DNA from: Rubritepida sp.
GTDB lineage: Bacteria; Pseudomonadota; Alphaproteobacteria; Acetobacterales; Acetobacteraceae
Length of the DNA stretch: 6,527 bases
NCBI GenBank assembly: GCA_007129145.1
Contig: SKWC01000091.1
Coordinates: 1 to 6,527, forward strand
Reading direction: 5' to 3'
Shown here piece by piece: positions 5,782 through 6,527 of this stretch. The notes below the pieces were generated by a model. It was given only the letters and a program-made list of their open reading frames with translations. It was not told the DNA's origin and searched no databases. The stretch's first letter is position 1. Each line of letters opens with the position of its first letter. A program made the position numbers and the translations under genes.

Positions 5782-6267
5782 ATGCGCCTTTCCACACGCG
5801 GCCGCTACGCCGTCATGGCGATGGTCGAATTGGCCGCGCGGCAGTCGGCGATGAAGCCCCCCGCTGCCGGCAGGGCCAACCCGCCGGTGAGCCTTGCGGA
5901 ACTGGCGGCGGCGCAGATGCTCTCGCTCGCTTATCTTGAGCAGTTGTTCGGCCCGCTGCGCCGCGCCGGCCTGGTGGCCTCTGCGCGCGGGCCCGGCGGC
6001 GGATACCGGCTGGCCCGCCCGGCGCGCGAAATCGCGATCTCGGCCATCGTGGATGCGGTGGATGAGCCCATCCGCGCCACGCGCTGCGAGGAGGGCGCGC
6101 CCGGCTGCCTGGCGGGCCGGCGCTGCCTGACGCATGACCTGTGGGCCGAGTTGGGCGAGCAGATCCGGCTGTTCCTCGCCGGGCTGACGCTGCAGGACGT
6201 GCTGGACGGCGCGGTGTCGGGACGCGCGGCCGCGCCGCTGCAGCTGGCCCTCCTCGCCGAGGCCTGA
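5782..6267 (+). CDS. iscR: Fe-S cluster assembly transcriptional regulator IscR (Rrf2 family)
   Basis: A 161-residue Rrf2 regulator that aligns with E. coli IscR almost throughout. It opens MRLSTRGRYAVMAMVELA. The winged-helix part contains LSLAYLEQLFGPLRRAGLV and the wing RGPGGGY (69-75). The cluster-binding segment is RATRCEEGAPGCLAGRRC, then LTHDLW. Cys102, Cys109, Cys115 and His118 correspond to E. coli Cys92, Cys98, Cys104 and His107, the [2Fe-2S] ligands. It should therefore sense Fe-S status and repress the isc/suf genes, including its own, when loaded. It is about 10 residues longer before the recognition helix (residues 22-34, Ala/Pro-rich). The start at ATG 5782 fits the family and has GAAGGG 8 nt upstream; 18 further upstream in-frame codons are rejected. 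A cysteine desulfurase fragment follows immediately, as in alphaproteobacterial isc/suf operons. Confidence 0.93.
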   Translation: MRLSTRGRYAVMAMVELAARQSAMKPPAAGRANPPVSLAELAAAQMLSLAYLEQLFGPLRRAGLVASARGPGGGYRLARPAREIAISAIVDAVDEPIRATRCEEGAPGCLAGRRCLTHDLWAELGEQIRLFLAGLTLQDVLDGAVSGRAAAPLQLALLAEA

Positions 6268-6279
6268 GCGCCCCCCGAA

Positions 6280-6392
6280 TTGCGCCCCCTCGACCTCGAC
6301 GCCAACGCAACAGAGCCACTGCGCCCCGCCGCCCGGGCCGCGGTGCTGGAGGCGCTCGACCTGGGCGGCAACGCGTCCTCCGTGCATGGGGG
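6280..6392 (+). pseudogene. Cysteine desulfurase (IscS/NifS-like) N-terminal fragment, apparently interrupted
   Basis: Translation from TTG 6280 gives LRPLDLDANATEPLRPAARA, then VLEALDLGGNASSVHG. This is the N-terminal signature of class V aminotransferase-like cysteine desulfurases (compare LDNNATTPV...GNPSSVH in NifS/IscS). The enzyme takes sulfur from cysteine with pyridoxal phosphate for Fe-S cluster assembly. It sits 12 nt after iscR, its usual place at the head of alphaproteobacterial isc/suf operons. After SSVHG one expects xGRxAR and the rest of the domain; instead the sequence turns to unrelated GWALDPTGLPRWPLL. The frame stays open to the window edge but is no longer family-like. 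The iscR stop TGA is in frame 15 nt upstream, so the only usable start is a TTG with no good ribosome-binding site. The breakpoint is near 6388-6398. It may be an insertion, a rearrangement or an assembly join. Confidence 0.65.
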
Positions 6393-6527
6393 CTGGGCTC
6401 TTGATCCGACAGGATTGCCGCGATGGCCGCTGTTGCGTTTGGTCTGGTTTCCTGATCCTCGACATATGGTTGCAGAAAGCCGACAACATCGGGGTCAGGC
6501 TCAATGGTCAGCACTGCCGGACCGAAT
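6393..6527. mobile_element. Probable end of an inserted element (unidentified), running off the window
   Basis: Exactly where cysteine desulfurase similarity ends, G+C drops from 76% (86/113 over 6280-6392) to 57% (77/135) by hand count. The segment begins CTGGGCTCTTGATCCGACAGG and continues to the edge. It contains the short dyad ATCC-gaca-GGAT (6404-6415) and CATATG at 6463-6468. On the minus strand one frame is open across it, with residues such as VLTIEPDPDVVGFLQPY, then VEDQETRPNATAAIAAILSD. The other two minus frames have stops near the edge. I do not recognise a transposase and cannot see the other end, so an insertion sequence is inferred from position and composition only. Alternatives are a genomic rearrangement breakpoint or an assembly chimera. 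Confidence 0.4.

Noticed and set aside
5764..6514. Minus-strand open frames across iscR and the junction
   Set aside because: Over iscR these are low-complexity Arg/Pro/Ala shadows. Only the part to the right of 6392 could be real, and it is covered under the inserted segment.
1..6527. CRISPR arrays, tRNA/rRNA genes, tandem repeats, toxin-antitoxin pairs, phage or defence genes
   Set aside because: I looked on both strands. No regularly spaced repeats, no cloverleaf-like sequence with T-loop motif and no recognisable defence domain was seen.

Overview
The window is GC-rich and densely coding. Codon third positions are almost all G or C, and spacers are short and carry purine-rich ribosome-binding sites. 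Gene content (a PuuE-like deacetylase pair, an FMN 2-hydroxy-acid dehydrogenase, and IscR followed by a cysteine desulfurase) suggests an alphaproteobacterium, probably Acetobacteraceae (Roseomonas-like). That placement is inferred from protein style and gene order, not from a marker gene.

Layout. (1) 1-84 is the 3' end of an unidentified plus-strand gene. (2) 106-1438 holds two minus-strand genes: a MaoC/NodN-type hot-dog hydratase and, upstream of it, a membrane-anchored protein with a coiled coil and a SPOR-like C-terminal domain. (3) A divergent spacer with a perfect 10-bp inverted repeat separates these from a plus-strand cluster, 1583-4595. That cluster has two adjacent NodB-fold/PuuE-type polysaccharide deacetylase-like genes (4 nt apart) and an FMN-dependent alpha-hydroxy-acid dehydrogenase. 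It ends at a strong hairpin shared with a convergent gene. (4) 4626-5294 (minus) is a small COG2945-type alpha/beta hydrolase. (5) A spacer of about 490 bp leads to iscR, 5782-6267 (plus), which has the three Cys and one His expected of Fe-S cluster ligands. (6) Just after iscR, the N-terminus of a cysteine desulfurase begins but loses similarity after about 37 codons. G+C falls from about 76% to 57% (counted by hand) up to the window edge. I read this as an insertion or rearrangement in the gene that normally leads the isc/suf operon.

How the genes fit together. The deacetylase pair and the hydroxy-acid dehydrogenase probably form a small catabolic operon: amide or ureide ring hydrolysis followed by 2-hydroxy-acid oxidation. 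The substrate cannot be read from sequence. The hydrolase/iscR/cysteine desulfurase block is the head of a Fe-S cluster assembly locus. No CRISPR array, tRNA, rRNA or complete mobile element was seen. The points most worth following up are the broken cysteine desulfurase junction, the diverged deacetylase pair, and the membrane-anchored SPOR-like protein with its dyad.
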